Counted from the first letter of the stretch, positions 24,722-34,186 are shown. The stretch is DNA of 64,000 nt from Rhodopirellula islandica (GCF_001027925.1 NZ_LECT01000046.1:43501-107500); one strand, 5' to 3'. The notes: generated by a model from the letters alone, not told the origin. Translations and numbers: made by a program.

Positions 24722-26044
24722 TCAGTTGGAGCTGGGCGGACCTTGGTCGGTGGTGCGGCGAGTTGTCAGGGCGTACATGGTTCCGCCGACCAAAAACGTC
24801 AGTCCGGTCGCGATCAATTGTTTGGGATCATTGGATGTCATGATGCCTGCCGAAACGATTGTCGCCACGACATAAAACGCAGGTGCGATCAACCACAATT
24901 TCGGAGCCGCATGAGGTGAGTTGCGGATCGAGGGCAAGAACAAACAGCAGACCGAACAGGCGGCTGACAACGACAACGTCAGTCCGAGATACGACAGCAA
25001 ACCTTGCAGGTCCGAAATCAAAACCAACGTGACCGCCACCACGATCTGAACCACGGTGGCTGCAAAGGGTGCTTCGCCGCGAAAACGCATCCAGGCGGGC
25101 AACATGCCATCGTCCGCCATTTTCGCGTACACGCGGGGGGCCGCCATCATCATGCTCAGCACCGATGTCAACAAACACAGGGCAATGGTCCAGCGAACAA
25201 AGTGTGCGAAACCGTTGCCTCCCAGACTGGCTGCTGCGATGGCCGCCACATCGGGTTTGCCAACGATGCTTTGCATGGGAGGTGCAAAGACAAAGACGGC
25301 GTTGAGGCAGAGGTACAGGATGGTCGTGGCCAAGGTTCCAGCGACCAGCGCTCGGGGGACCACTCGCTTGGCGTCAACCACTTCATCGGCCACATAGACC
25401 GCCGCATTGAAACCGGAATAGCTCAGGGAGATCCAAACGAGGCTTCCCGCAAAGGCGGTCCAGTGCGACCAAGGGGTGGCATCGGGGGATGTTTCGCGTG
25501 CGGGGCTGTGGGCGACCAAGTCTCCGCTGAACCACTGGTAAGCGGCAAACACCAGGATCGTTCCCAAGAGAACCAGTTTGACGCTGACGGCGATGTTCTG
25601 GGTGGCGGCTCCAATGCGCGGGTGCAAACCATGGAAAAAGCCCGCCAAGACAATCGCCATGATAGTGACGATTCCCGCGGGCATCCACTCAGGACGCAAT
25701 TGTTCGGGAAGCAGGTAGCCTTCCAGTGCCGTTGCCGCGAACGCGATTGCGCCGGAGAACCCTGCGATCAGAGAAACCCATCCGGCGATGTAGCCGAGCA
25801 ACGGGTGCGCCGCCCGAGAAAGAAACAGGTACTCGCCGCCGGATTGCGGCATCACGCGGATCAGCATCGCGTAGCTGATGGCCCCTGTGACAGCGATCAC
25901 GCCGCCTGCCAACCACGCCCAGAGGACTTGTTCAGGAGATCCCAAATCGGCCAGTGAATACCCGGACGTCGTGAACACGCCAGCGCCGATCATGTTGGCG
26001 ATGACCAGGAACGTGAGGGTCCAAAATCCGTATTTGCCGCTCAA
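24722..26044 (-). CDS. Amino acid permease (APC superfamily)
   Basis: A 440-aa polytopic transporter. The first membrane helix, FLVIANMIGAGVFTTSGYSLADLG, carries the unwound IGAGVF motif of APC transporters. About twelve hydrophobic segments follow, including EYLFLSRAAHPLLGYIAGWVS and SLSYSGFNAAVYVADEVVDAKRVVPRAL, both typical of the L-amino acid/arginine-agmatine branch. It imports or exchanges amino acids across the inner membrane; the substrate is not predictable. It ends 36 bases upstream of the bestrophin start in the same orientation, so the two may share a transcript. Confidence 0.88.
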   Translation of the reverse strand: MSGKYGFWTLTFLVIANMIGAGVFTTSGYSLADLGSPEQVLWAWLAGGVIAVTGAISYAMLIRVMPQSGGEYLFLSRAAHPLLGYIAGWVSLIAGFSGAIAFAATALEGYLLPEQLRPEWMPAGIVTIMAIVLAGFFHGLHPRIGAATQNIAVSVKLVLLGTILVFAAYQWFSGDLVAHSPARETSPDATPWSHWTAFAGSLVWISLSYSGFNAAVYVADEVVDAKRVVPRALVAGTLATTILYLCLNAVFVFAPPMQSIVGKPDVAAIAAASLGGNGFAHFVRWTIALCLLTSVLSMMMAAPRVYAKMADDGMLPAWMRFRGEAPFAATVVQIVVAVTLVLISDLQGLLSYLGLTLSLSAACSVCCLFLPSIRNSPHAAPKLWLIAPAFYVVATIVSAGIMTSNDPKQLIATGLTFLVGGTMYALTTRRTTDQGPPSSN

Positions 26045-26197
26045 ACGACTGCTTTCGTGGTGATGGTTCCGAGCTCGATTCGATCCCGGCGGAAGCGTGG
26101 GAACGGATCAAATGGGGGCTGTGATCGCTAATGTAGCCCAATCCTCGGAGGACTTCATCGCTACGGAACCGCAATCACCCGCGAGGGTGTACGGGGG

Positions 26198-27670
26198 TTA
26201 AAGAATGGGGCCCAGCGTTGCCAGCACGTTGTTCCACAACCGCCTGGGGAGCGACCAGGCACCGACGATTTCCGAGGTGATCACGTTGGACCGCTCGATG
26301 TAGGTTTGTTGGCGATCCTGAACGGCAGCGGTGAGTTTGGGATCGTGGAACAGAATGTTGTTCTCGTAGTTCAGGTCAAAGCTCCGGCGGTCCATGTTGG
26401 CGGAGCCAATCAGAGTGACTTCATCATCGAGCGTCACCGATTTGGTATGCAGCAAACCGCCGGTGTATTCGTGGATGAGAACACCCGCCTCGAGAAGTCC
26501 GGCGTAGTAGCTTCGACTGGCTCCGCCGACAACTTGGGAATCGTTGTTGGCTGGCATGATGAGCGTTGTCTTGACCCCTCGCCAAGCTGTTGCGCAGAGG
26601 GCTTGCTGCATGGATTCGTTGGGCACGTAGTAGGGCGTCGAAATGGTCAGCTTGCGCCGCGCCGTGTGGAACAGTGTTTCAAAGACCTCTGGCATCGCTG
26701 AGTCACGAACGGTCGGGCCGGTGCCGATGACCTGCGCAGGGAACCCGGACCCTGTATCAGGAAGCGGTTGGTCCAGCAAATCGGTCAGGTCGTCGCTGGT
26801 GCAGGACATCCAATCGGCGACAAAGAGTTCTTGGTTCTGACGGACAATGGGACCCTCGAAACGAATCACGGCGTCGACCCAAGGGGCGTACTTGGGTTTG
26901 ACCCGGAACTCAGGATCGGCACAGTTTTGGCTGCCGCAATACGTGATGCTTCCATCGATCACAACGATCTTGCGGTGATTGCGGAGGTCGATGCGACCAC
27001 GCAGAGCACGCAAGACCAAATTGCCGATCGGCAATGCTCTGGCAACATGCACACCCGCGTCTTGCATCTCTTTCCAGTGAGCGGATCGAATGATCGTTCG
27101 TGAGCCGAGGTCATCTGCCATCGCCCGGCAGGTCACGCCTCGCTTCGCCGCTCGTTTGAGTGCCTCGACCATCTTCAGACCATTGTTGTCTGGCAGCCAG
27201 ATGTAGAACAGCAAGTGAACATGGTCTTTGGCTTGATCAATGTCCGCGATCATCGATTCAATCGCGGCGTTGGAATCGTCCATCAGCGTTCCAGAATTCC
27301 CGCCAATCGCTTCGAATCCATTGATGGATTCACCCATTCGGAACAGGTGTTCGTATCGGGCTGGCACATTTGCCAACGCGTGACGAGATTCTTCCGGGTT
27401 GATGTCTGGCATCGTGGGCAAGCGTTCCATGACTTGCTTCATGCGGTCCATTCGTCGTCGTCCGATGTTCGTTTCACCAAACAGCACATACAAAAGCACG
27501 CCGAGGAACGGCACCGCCGCGATGATGGTGACCCAAGCGACACGTGACGCGGGTTCCCGGTGCGGCCGCGTCATCACACGAATGATCGTGACGGCTTCGA
27601 TGGCGACGTGCGCCACCAAGGCAATTGAAACAGCATTGATGCGAACTTGAAAGTATTGTCCGAGATCCAT
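26198..27670 (-). CDS. cls: Cardiolipin synthase (phospholipase D family)
   Basis: A 490-aa membrane enzyme that joins phosphatidylglycerol molecules to make cardiolipin. Two N-terminal hydrophobic segments (residues about 8-60) are followed by two phospholipase D HKD motifs: RNHRKIVVIDG with GSQN in the first half, and LLHTKSVTLDDEVTLIGSAN in the second. The sequence around MDRRSFDLNYENNILFHDP and the length fit ClsA-type synthases well. The start ATG 27670 gives MDLGQYFQVRINAVSIALV. It is a single gene; a terminator from the upstream gene lies between them. Confidence 0.92.
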   Translation of the reverse strand: MDLGQYFQVRINAVSIALVAHVAIEAVTIIRVMTRPHREPASRVAWVTIIAAVPFLGVLLYVLFGETNIGRRRMDRMKQVMERLPTMPDINPEESRHALANVPARYEHLFRMGESINGFEAIGGNSGTLMDDSNAAIESMIADIDQAKDHVHLLFYIWLPDNNGLKMVEALKRAAKRGVTCRAMADDLGSRTIIRSAHWKEMQDAGVHVARALPIGNLVLRALRGRIDLRNHRKIVVIDGSITYCGSQNCADPEFRVKPKYAPWVDAVIRFEGPIVRQNQELFVADWMSCTSDDLTDLLDQPLPDTGSGFPAQVIGTGPTVRDSAMPEVFETLFHTARRKLTISTPYYVPNESMQQALCATAWRGVKTTLIMPANNDSQVVGGASRSYYAGLLEAGVLIHEYTGGLLHTKSVTLDDEVTLIGSANMDRRSFDLNYENNILFHDPKLTAAVQDRQQTYIERSNVITSEIVGAWSLPRRLWNNVLATLGPIL

Positions 27671-27764
27671 TGGCAGAACAGTTTGATGTCAGGTGCCGCA
27701 GATGTGCGGGGGAACGATCGGGGAGCGAATGGTTGCGATTGACCAGTGACAATGAATCGGCCCA

Positions 27765-27814
27765 CGAAAAAAGCCGATCGACAAGACCCGTTTGAATCTG
27801 GTGCCGATCGGCTT
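27765..27814 (-). terminator. Rho-independent terminator of the secreted protein gene
   Basis: On the minus strand the stem AAGCCGATCG/CGATCGGCTT (27805-27814 with 27771-27780) is followed by a run of T residues (bases 27767-27772 read as six T). It starts 30 bases after the stop codon at 27845. The loop is rather long (24 bases). Confidence 0.75.
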
Positions 27815-27844
27815 GGATAGCGTCCGCAGGATTCCGTTCGATGC

Positions 27845-29263
27845 TTAGAACTGCATTTTGAATTTCTGTGTCATGTCACGACGCATCGCAGCGGTCAGTT
27901 TGTCAATCTGATTGAGAGCCTCACGGTAATTACCGTAGGCGTTGCCTTGGGCGATGGCGCTGGTGACACGTTGGTAATCCGTGGTGCTGTTGGTGTTGTA
28001 GTAACCATAGCCGTCGTTGTAGTAGCCGGTGTCGAGGCTCTGGCTGGCTTTGACCTTTCCAGCGTCGATGTTCGTTTGACGAACGGAAAGGGCGTTGCCG
28101 CGAAGCAGTTCCGCCACGTTGGTTCCGTATTGGACCATGTCGGGGTCGACGTTGAGCGTGCCGAGTTCATCGATCTGACGAGCGCGTTGGTCGCTCCATT
28201 TTGCCATCGCACCAGCGGTTTGCGATTTGTGATCGCGGGTGTGCTCGATGATCGAGTTGACTTCATCGAAGTAGTGCTTGGACTCGTAAGCGATTCGCTG
28301 TTCTTCGCTTTGTTCCGACAGGCTGGCACGTGCAGCGGCCTGTTGGGCTTGGCTTTGCAGGCTGAAGATGCCCATCAATCCGCTGAGGCTGGACTGGGTG
28401 ATGGGGCCTTTGAGCGAGAGGGAGTTCCCGTCGACGGAGACTTCCCACTGTTTCACTTCAGGGGCGCCGGTGCCATTGCGTTGAAGAATTTCAGCGAGCA
28501 ATTCCGGGGCGATCAATTTCAAGGATGCAGGTGATTTTGAGAACTCAAACTTGGCGATGCATTCATTGAGGCTGCGTCGGCCGACGATGAGGCTGCAGCC
28601 TTGAATCGATGCGAGGGTACCGGCGACGGATTCCGGCGAGTTGGATTTGAGAGATTCCAGTCCCGTCAGACGAGTCGTCAAAGGGATCGGTGAGAGGACG
28701 TTTGCCAAATCGATTGCCATCATGAATGACAGGTAAGATTCAGGTTGCTTGGCATGAGCGCTCAGGAACGGCGTGTACTTCACATCGATCACCGGGGTCA
28801 ACCATCCTGCCAAGAGCGATCGGTCGGTGGGGCGAAGGATGCCCAAACGTTCTGGGTGTTCGTCTCCGGGAACGAAGTAGGTTTGATTGGGAGCGTGAAC
28901 GACGTCGTGATCGACAACGTTGTCGACGTACCCACCGAGTCGTTCCGCCAACTTTTTCGCGTCCACCGGGGCGTTGAGGACTGCGTAACCGGCTTCCCAT
29001 TTGGGACGGAGGGTCGCAATTTCGAGATCGGCGAGAAACCAGACTTCGCTCACAGCCGACGAGGCGGCTGGGGAGAAGCCAGCGTCTTTCATCAGCTTGT
29101 TGAGCGCAGGAACATTGACATAACCGATGGCGTTGCCGGGAGCCGGTGACCGATCGAGCAACAGTTCGATCTTGGCCTTTTCTTGTGCATGAACGACAGA
29201 TGAAGAAATCGAGAAAAGAAGGGCCAGGGCCATCGCAGGGCCTGATTTCAGCAACGTTCGCAT
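27845..29263 (-). CDS. Secreted protein of unknown function
   Basis: A 472-aa exported protein that I cannot assign. The signal peptide (MRTLLKSGPAMALALLFSISSSVVHA) starts at ATG 29263; a TTG 21 bases upstream is less likely. The first 300 residues contain alternating strands and helices (IGYVNVPALNKLMKDAG, WFLADLEIATLRPKWEAGYAVLN) and the C-terminal third is helical and Gln/Ala-rich (QAQQAAARASLSEQSEEQ), ending with a short YYNDGYGYYNTN segment. No catalytic motif is visible. The type of protein is common in planctomycetes. It has its own terminator and no same-strand neighbour close upstream. Confidence 0.72.
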   Translation of the reverse strand: MRTLLKSGPAMALALLFSISSSVVHAQEKAKIELLLDRSPAPGNAIGYVNVPALNKLMKDAGFSPAASSAVSEVWFLADLEIATLRPKWEAGYAVLNAPVDAKKLAERLGGYVDNVVDHDVVHAPNQTYFVPGDEHPERLGILRPTDRSLLAGWLTPVIDVKYTPFLSAHAKQPESYLSFMMAIDLANVLSPIPLTTRLTGLESLKSNSPESVAGTLASIQGCSLIVGRRSLNECIAKFEFSKSPASLKLIAPELLAEILQRNGTGAPEVKQWEVSVDGNSLSLKGPITQSSLSGLMGIFSLQSQAQQAAARASLSEQSEEQRIAYESKHYFDEVNSIIEHTRDHKSQTAGAMAKWSDQRARQIDELGTLNVDPDMVQYGTNVAELLRGNALSVRQTNIDAGKVKASQSLDTGYYNDGYGYYNTNSTTDYQRVTSAIAQGNAYGNYREALNQIDKLTAAMRRDMTQKFKMQF

Positions 29264-29318
29264 GGTATTGGCTCGGTTCGTCAAAGGGTGTGGATCAAAG
29301 TGTCGATCCGCGACGCGA

Positions 29319-29573
29319 TTAGAAGAGATAATTCATCCAACTATTCGCACGGACAAGGAACATGATAGGAATTCCGGCAATTTGGACGTCGCCAGTATAG
29401 ACAGCGGCCTGTCCCTGTGCACCGCCGGGCAACGGATGGGAATCGATCTCATCGAGCCGAATTCGGACCACAAATTGAGTGGGTGTTCCGTCGACCAGGG
29501 CGGTGGGGACGCCACCGCCAGCGACAATTGGCCTTTTCCTGAGACATCGATGGCATTGATCACGCCCGGTTAA
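29319..29573 (-). pseudogene. Frameshifted C-terminal remnant of an HlyD-type secretion protein
   Basis: Two frames on the minus strand together give the end of a membrane-fusion protein. One frame reads INAIDVSGKGQLSLA after an upstream stop; the next frame reads GGVPTALVDGTPTQFVVRIR and continues to QAAVYTGDVQ, AGIPIMFLVRANSWMNYLF and TAA. The combined text matches the C-terminal barrel and tail of HlyD/EmrA-like proteins in which an AAVYTG segment and a final W-x-NY(L/V)F are usual. The N-terminal two thirds are absent. I infer a decaying gene; the frame change lies near 29510-29525. Confidence 0.6.
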
Positions 29574-29788
29574 AATTTCACCTGGATAGGCGTCCAATCT
29601 CCTGAGTCGCTTTGTTGGCGTTAAAACCGGAGGAATCGTTCAAGTTTGCCAGGTTGCCGTGTCGAATCTAGGAAGGGTGAATCGCCTTTTGTGGCCATTG
29701 CGATGTGCGGACCGCGAGCGAGTGCGGTGACTTGTTGAGAAGCATTCGTTGAGCAAGATTGTGATGGGGTTGTACCGAACCAAGTCGA
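29574..29788. other. Intergenic region without recognisable features
   Basis: These 215 bases separate the HlyD remnant from the porin gene. Short open frames on the minus strand have no protein-like character. Part of it should be the promoter of the porin gene, but I see no clear -35/-10 pair. It could also contain unrecognisable decay of the upstream part of the HlyD gene. Confidence 0.4.
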
Positions 29789-31198
29789 ATGAGTTGCAAG
29801 ACCCCCGCACGAACGATCTTTGACCGCGCGACCCGGCAATGGTTCTTGCTTGCACTGCCGTTGTGGTTTCTCACTGTGCCCTTGAAAGCCGAGGAAAGCC
29901 TCGCGTCGTTTCTACAGACGGCTGAGGCGGAGCATTTTGACGAACCGTTGTTGTTGGCTCAGTTCTCTGAGTTCAACGAGAGTTTGGACGCGATTGAGTC
30001 GCCCGTGACCGAGGTGTTGGATCAGTTGGATACGATCTCGCTGGATCGTTCGCTGCAGCAATCCTTCACGACCGAATCGTTCGACAGCCGAGCGGGAACT
30101 CAGCAGCCGAACAACTTCACCGCGTTTCCAGATTTCAATCGCGGGATTGTTGTGATTGGTGAAGAAGCGGCCTTGAAGATCGGTGGGTTTGTCAAAGCGG
30201 ATTTTATCACTGACTTTGACCCAATTGACTCGGTCGATTCCTTTGACACCAGTCAGATTCCCGTTGGAGCAGCCGAACGGAAAAACTCTCGGTTCCACGC
30301 TCGGTCTTCCCGTTTGAGTTTTGATACTCGATGGAAGGTTCAGCAAGAGGTGGTTCGGGCGTTCGTGGAAGCGGACTTCTTTGGTGGCGAAGATGGTTCC
30401 AATGGATCGCTCAGATTGCGACATGCTTATGGGACCATGGGGTATGTCACGGCGGGGCAGACGTGGACCACTTTCACGCACCCATCGGCCGTTCCTCAGA
30501 CATTGGATTTTGAAGGTGCTGTTTCGAACGTGAACCGACGGCAAGGGTTGGTGCGTCTGGATTTGCCATTGGGCAATTGGGGGTGGTCTTGGGCGGTGTC
30601 GCTGGAAGACCCTCGGATCGAGATCGACATCCCCGTCGGTGTGACGGGAGAAGGGCGAACGGAATCACCCGATGTGATCACTCATTTGAAATTGGAACGA
30701 CCCCGAGGCGATTTTCAAGCGGCGTTTGTTATGCGAGAACTGGGCTTTCAACCGGTCGGGGATCCAGTCATCACGGGCACCGCCTGGGGATTCAACTTCA
30801 CCGGTTCAGCGAAGGCCACGGAAGACACGCGGCTCTATTCCCAAATCACGTTCGGAGAAGGGATCGGCAGCTATCGAGGGTCACCTGATGTGGTGTCCAC
30901 TGGCCCAAGCAGCGCGGCCATTTTGCCGATGTTTGGATGGATGGTCGGTTGCAAGCATGTTTGGAATGATCGGCTGACATCAAACTTGACGTACAGCGAA
31001 CTCTTTCTGGATCCCATTGCGGGTCAGGATCCGACCAACCTGCGTCAAACCAACTACCTCGCCGTGAACTTGATTCACAATCCGGTCGATCGGGTGTTCG
31101 TGGGAATCGAATACCTGTACGGGATGCGAGAGAACCAAAACGGCAACCAAGCCGACGCAACCCGTTTGCAAATGAGCTTCGGGTTTTACCTGCCGTGA
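29789..31198 (+). CDS. DcaP-like outer-membrane porin
   Basis: A 469-aa outer-membrane protein. The N-terminus has a short signal region (WFLLALPLWFLTVPLKAEE) and then a stretch of about 80 residues with helical character. The barrel starts at ALKIGGFVKADFITDFDPI, and the ARSSRLSFDTRW, AYGTMGYVTAGQTWTTF and RQGLVRLDLPLG segments are typical of the DcaP trimeric porin family. The last strand ends in a hydrophobic residue pattern (LQMSFGFYLP). These porins let dicarboxylates or other small solutes pass. It is a single gene preceded by the HlyD remnant. Confidence 0.82.
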   Translation: MSCKTPARTIFDRATRQWFLLALPLWFLTVPLKAEESLASFLQTAEAEHFDEPLLLAQFSEFNESLDAIESPVTEVLDQLDTISLDRSLQQSFTTESFDSRAGTQQPNNFTAFPDFNRGIVVIGEEAALKIGGFVKADFITDFDPIDSVDSFDTSQIPVGAAERKNSRFHARSSRLSFDTRWKVQQEVVRAFVEADFFGGEDGSNGSLRLRHAYGTMGYVTAGQTWTTFTHPSAVPQTLDFEGAVSNVNRRQGLVRLDLPLGNWGWSWAVSLEDPRIEIDIPVGVTGEGRTESPDVITHLKLERPRGDFQAAFVMRELGFQPVGDPVITGTAWGFNFTGSAKATEDTRLYSQITFGEGIGSYRGSPDVVSTGPSSAAILPMFGWMVGCKHVWNDRLTSNLTYSELFLDPIAGQDPTNLRQTNYLAVNLIHNPVDRVFVGIEYLYGMRENQNGNQADATRLQMSFGFYLP

Positions 31199-31333
31199 GG
31201 ATTCGTAGCCTCGTCCACGACGACCACCTGACACTCATTGATCCAGCGCTGCTTAGCAATGCACGATCAATTACTGACGTAGTGGATGAGGCCACGAATC
31301 CTGATTCACGGGACTCGTTGCCTCATCCACTAC
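31199..31333. repeat. Cluster of three copies of the GTAGTGGATGAGGC repeat
   Basis: One copy points right (31279-31301) and two point left (31199-31218 and 31317-31333). The pair 31279/31320 forms a 14-base perfect inverted repeat (GTAGTGGATGAGGC with GCCTCATCCACTAC). The cluster lies between the convergent ends of the porin gene and the SHD1 gene, so it could serve as a two-way terminator. A fourth copy is at 5931. Confidence 0.7.
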
Positions 31334-31352
31334 GAAATCCGCTACTTGGTGA

Positions 31353-32291
31353 TCAGTAGCTGAACTTGCGTACGCCGACCATGAAATAGCCCGGGTAGTT
31401 CGGCAGGACCATTTGTGTGGCCGTCAAACTGTCTCGGGCGCTCACCATGATGCTGGTGGGACGACCGTAAACACCTGGGTTGGGCGCAATTCGGACTTCC
31501 CAGATCGATGTCAGTCCAGTGCGAACGGCGGCCATGTTGAACTTGAGGACTTCGAGCTGTTGCCGCTGTTGCTGCTGAGCCATGGTTTGTTGGTAATGCG
31601 AGGCCTCGGACCGCATCATCAAATCTTCACGGGCTCGGGCTACGTCGTCGGCGTGGTACTTCTTCCAGTTTTCCCAGCCTGCTTGCAGGACCTCGAGATC
31701 CTTTTCGCTGAACATGAAAAACGGGACCGCGATTTGGTCGCCGGAGGCCAGTTCCATCAGCACGCCTTCGAGGGTGTAGGACTTGGGTTGTCCTCCGAAG
31801 CCGGCCACGAATTGTTTGAGGTCCGTTTCCTTTTCCAAGGATTCGTTTTCGAGGACGGAAAGAACTCGAAGGATGAGCTTTTGATGCAGCGGATCAAAGG
31901 TTGAAAATGCTTTGCCGTTGATGGTCACGGCGCCCAGTTTTCGATCCAGCGTGTATTCCTTCTTCCCGTAGGCAAGGATCTTCGCCTGAATCTTTAGCCC
32001 ATCGCGAGACGTCCAGGTGTGCATTTCAAGGTCGCCACCTGACTCCCTTTCCGATTCGCTTTTGGTCAATTTCGTGACGAATTCGCGGTCTTCGTCCGAC
32101 AGGTCTTTCAGCTCGACCGCAGCAAGGCGGCCCGAACCACGACGTTTCAAGATCGCCGTGGTGTCGTTGGATCCAATCAGTTCGCCTTCCAATTTGTAGG
32201 CACCGTTGGCACTGGTCCAAGTACGAGGTTTGGCGCTGGCAAACGAAGCGGTCGAGAGGACCGCGACAACAAGTAAGAAGTGACGGAACAT
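31353..32291 (-). CDS. Secreted protein with two SHD1-like domains
   Basis: A 312-aa exported protein. The signal peptide (MFRHFLLVVAVLSTASFASA) is followed by an SHD1 domain (RTWTSANGAYKLEGELIGSN to LKDLSDEDREFV, residues about 22-72), a small beta domain known from yeast Sla1 and very frequent in planctomycete exported proteins. A second, weaker copy is at about residues 90-140 (HTWTSRDGLKIQAKILAYGK to TFDPLHQKLI). The rest is helical and ends with a beta segment. SHD1 domains are thought to bind peptides; the partner here is unknown. It is followed on the same strand by no close gene. Confidence 0.82.
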   Translation of the reverse strand: MFRHFLLVVAVLSTASFASAKPRTWTSANGAYKLEGELIGSNDTTAILKRRGSGRLAAVELKDLSDEDREFVTKLTKSESERESGGDLEMHTWTSRDGLKIQAKILAYGKKEYTLDRKLGAVTINGKAFSTFDPLHQKLILRVLSVLENESLEKETDLKQFVAGFGGQPKSYTLEGVLMELASGDQIAVPFFMFSEKDLEVLQAGWENWKKYHADDVARAREDLMMRSEASHYQQTMAQQQQRQQLEVLKFNMAAVRTGLTSIWEVRIAPNPGVYGRPTSIMVSARDSLTATQMVLPNYPGYFMVGVRKFSY

Positions 32292-32323
32292 GATGTGGTC
32301 TAATTCGAGTGATTGAGAAAGGA

Positions 32324-34186
32324 TCAGTTGTTGTCGTTCGATGAATTGTCCGATTCCTCGGTCAATGAATCGTCAGTTGAATTGGCCGACTCTTCAGAAT
32401 CCTCAGGGCTGGGCAAGCGAACGAGCATGTAGGTGTCTTGTGTTTCGGTTCCAAAGTGAACCAGCACGGACGCTTCATCTTGCGTCAAATTATAGAGGCC
32501 GGTCTCCACCACGATATCTTCGTTTTCGCCAATTCGCATTGCAACTCGCTGAGTTTGCTTGTCGACTTGGCCTTGGATGGCCTGTGTTTCATCGGTTTTT
32601 TGATTGTGGAGCGTTCCGGACACGATCCCTTCTTTGTTGACCGCCAACTGGACAATGCGGTCAGGGTCGACATCGTCGGCATCGGTTGTCAACGCGAAGG
32701 TTCCCAAGGGAAGCCACTCTGATTCTTCAGCGATCTCTTCGCTTTCAGGGGCGTCCACCGTCGCGAGGTCGGCCGCTGTTTGTGCGAACTCCTCGGACGT
32801 CGCCACTTCTTCACCACCGATGTAAACGCGATTGTCTTCGTAGGTCACGTTGCCTTCGCTGCTGTAATCGTAGTAGACCGGTTGCTCCATCGATGGAGCG
32901 GGGGCACTCCAGGTGAACCAGTTGGTCACCGTGGGGTACGTCGGTGTGCTCCACCAATACGAGGAGGGGTAGTACCTGTACGAATAGAAGTAGTGCCAAC
33001 CACAGAAGCGGAATGGGTGTCGTCCCCACCAATTGGGACCGAAGCCGTGATAGTGGCAATGATTGCGAACTTGGTTTCCCCAGCGATGGAAATGGTCATA
33101 GCGATGGGGCGGAATGGCTGGCCAATTGCTGACGTTGTTCAAGCGGTTTTGCCACCGGTTGTTGATCTGGTTGACTCGGTTGTTATCCAGATTGGCCCAG
33201 CCCATTCTGTTGTTGATGATATTGTTGTTGCCAATGTTCACGTCGCCGATGTTGATGTCAGGGCGGCGATTGGGTGGCAGGCGATCACCGGGATTGGGGC
33301 GGCGGTCGAGGCCGGGACGATTCTCAAGCCCTGGCCGTGTTCCGGCGCCGGGGCGATCTGCGAGGGAGGGACGATCGGCGGTACCAGGTCGATTTCCGAT
33401 TCCAGGTCGGTCTCCTGTTCCGGGGCGATCGGCGCTACCGGGGCGGTTGGGGCGTTCATTTCCACTGGGACGCAGGGGACCATCGAGTCCCAGGAAGTTG
33501 CCGACGTCGCCCGTGGAAGGACGGCCACCGGGGAGCTTTCCAAAGTCTGGCATGTCGGGGCGATTCGAGCCGCCAGGACGACTGGGCCGGTCACTGCCGG
33601 GGAGATTTCCGCCGGGCCGATTTCCACCCGGCAGATTGGGGCGAGAAGCACCTGGGCGATCTGATCCGGGCCGATTGCCGGGAAGGGTGCTTGGTCGATC
33701 AGGGCGAGTGGGCAGGTTGTTGCCTGGTCGCGTGATCCCGGGTTGGGTGGAACCGGGACGAGAGGTTCCTGGTCGCGAATTGTTGGGCAGTGAGATGTCC
33801 GGACGCGAAATGCTGGGGCGAGAAACGTCGGGGCGTGATGGTCGTGTTCCGGTGCTGGGTAAACTTGGACGACTGGTGTTGAAGTTCGGCCTGCTCGTGC
33901 TGGGGCGGCTGAAATTGTTCCCGCTCACGTGGGGCATGCTGGTTTGAGGTCGGCTGGTGGGCATGCGGTTGCCGCCGCCCATGCTTCCGCGATTGAAGTT
34001 CGAAGCGCCACCCATGCTGGGCCGTGCTCCTCCGCCTCCACCACCAAACGAACGGCCGCCTCCGCCGCCACCTCGTCCTCCAAATCCGCCCGCTTCAAGC
34101 GACGGCAATGAAAGGGTGGTCAGGGAAAGTGCGACGCAAACCGACACCCAGCGCCAAGGCTGCATTGGATTGATCGAAAGATTCAT
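32324..34186 (-). CDS. Exported Gly/Arg/Pro-rich repeat protein
   Basis: A 620-aa exported protein with extreme composition. After a signal peptide (residues about 10-32) comes a Gly-rich block (residues about 33-60). A region of about 250 residues then follows, made of irregular RPG-x-x-RP and PGNRPG-type repeats. Next is an aromatic and His-rich middle (HRWGNQVRNHCHYHGFGPNWW, SYRYYPSSYWW). A folded C-terminal domain of about 150 residues with Asp/Glu-rich ends follows. Such proteins are typical of planctomycete cell surfaces, but I know no function. The start ATG 34186 overlaps the stop of the upstream gene by four bases, so the two form an operon. Confidence 0.75.
   Translation of the reverse strand: MNLSINPMQPWRWVSVCVALSLTTLSLPSLEAGGFGGRGGGGGGRSFGGGGGGARPSMGGASNFNRGSMGGGNRMPTSRPQTSMPHVSGNNFSRPSTSRPNFNTSRPSLPSTGTRPSRPDVSRPSISRPDISLPNNSRPGTSRPGSTQPGITRPGNNLPTRPDRPSTLPGNRPGSDRPGASRPNLPGGNRPGGNLPGSDRPSRPGGSNRPDMPDFGKLPGGRPSTGDVGNFLGLDGPLRPSGNERPNRPGSADRPGTGDRPGIGNRPGTADRPSLADRPGAGTRPGLENRPGLDRRPNPGDRLPPNRRPDINIGDVNIGNNNIINNRMGWANLDNNRVNQINNRWQNRLNNVSNWPAIPPHRYDHFHRWGNQVRNHCHYHGFGPNWWGRHPFRFCGWHYFYSYRYYPSSYWWSTPTYPTVTNWFTWSAPAPSMEQPVYYDYSSEGNVTYEDNRVYIGGEEVATSEEFAQTAADLATVDAPESEEIAEESEWLPLGTFALTTDADDVDPDRIVQLAVNKEGIVSGTLHNQKTDETQAIQGQVDKQTQRVAMRIGENEDIVVETGLYNLTQDEASVLVHFGTETQDTYMLVRLPSPEDSEESANSTDDSLTEESDNSSNDNN

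Noticed and set aside
29621..29874. Small open frames on the minus strand upstream of the HlyD remnant
   Set aside because: No domain, no signal and composition like non-coding DNA; they also overlap the start of the porin gene.
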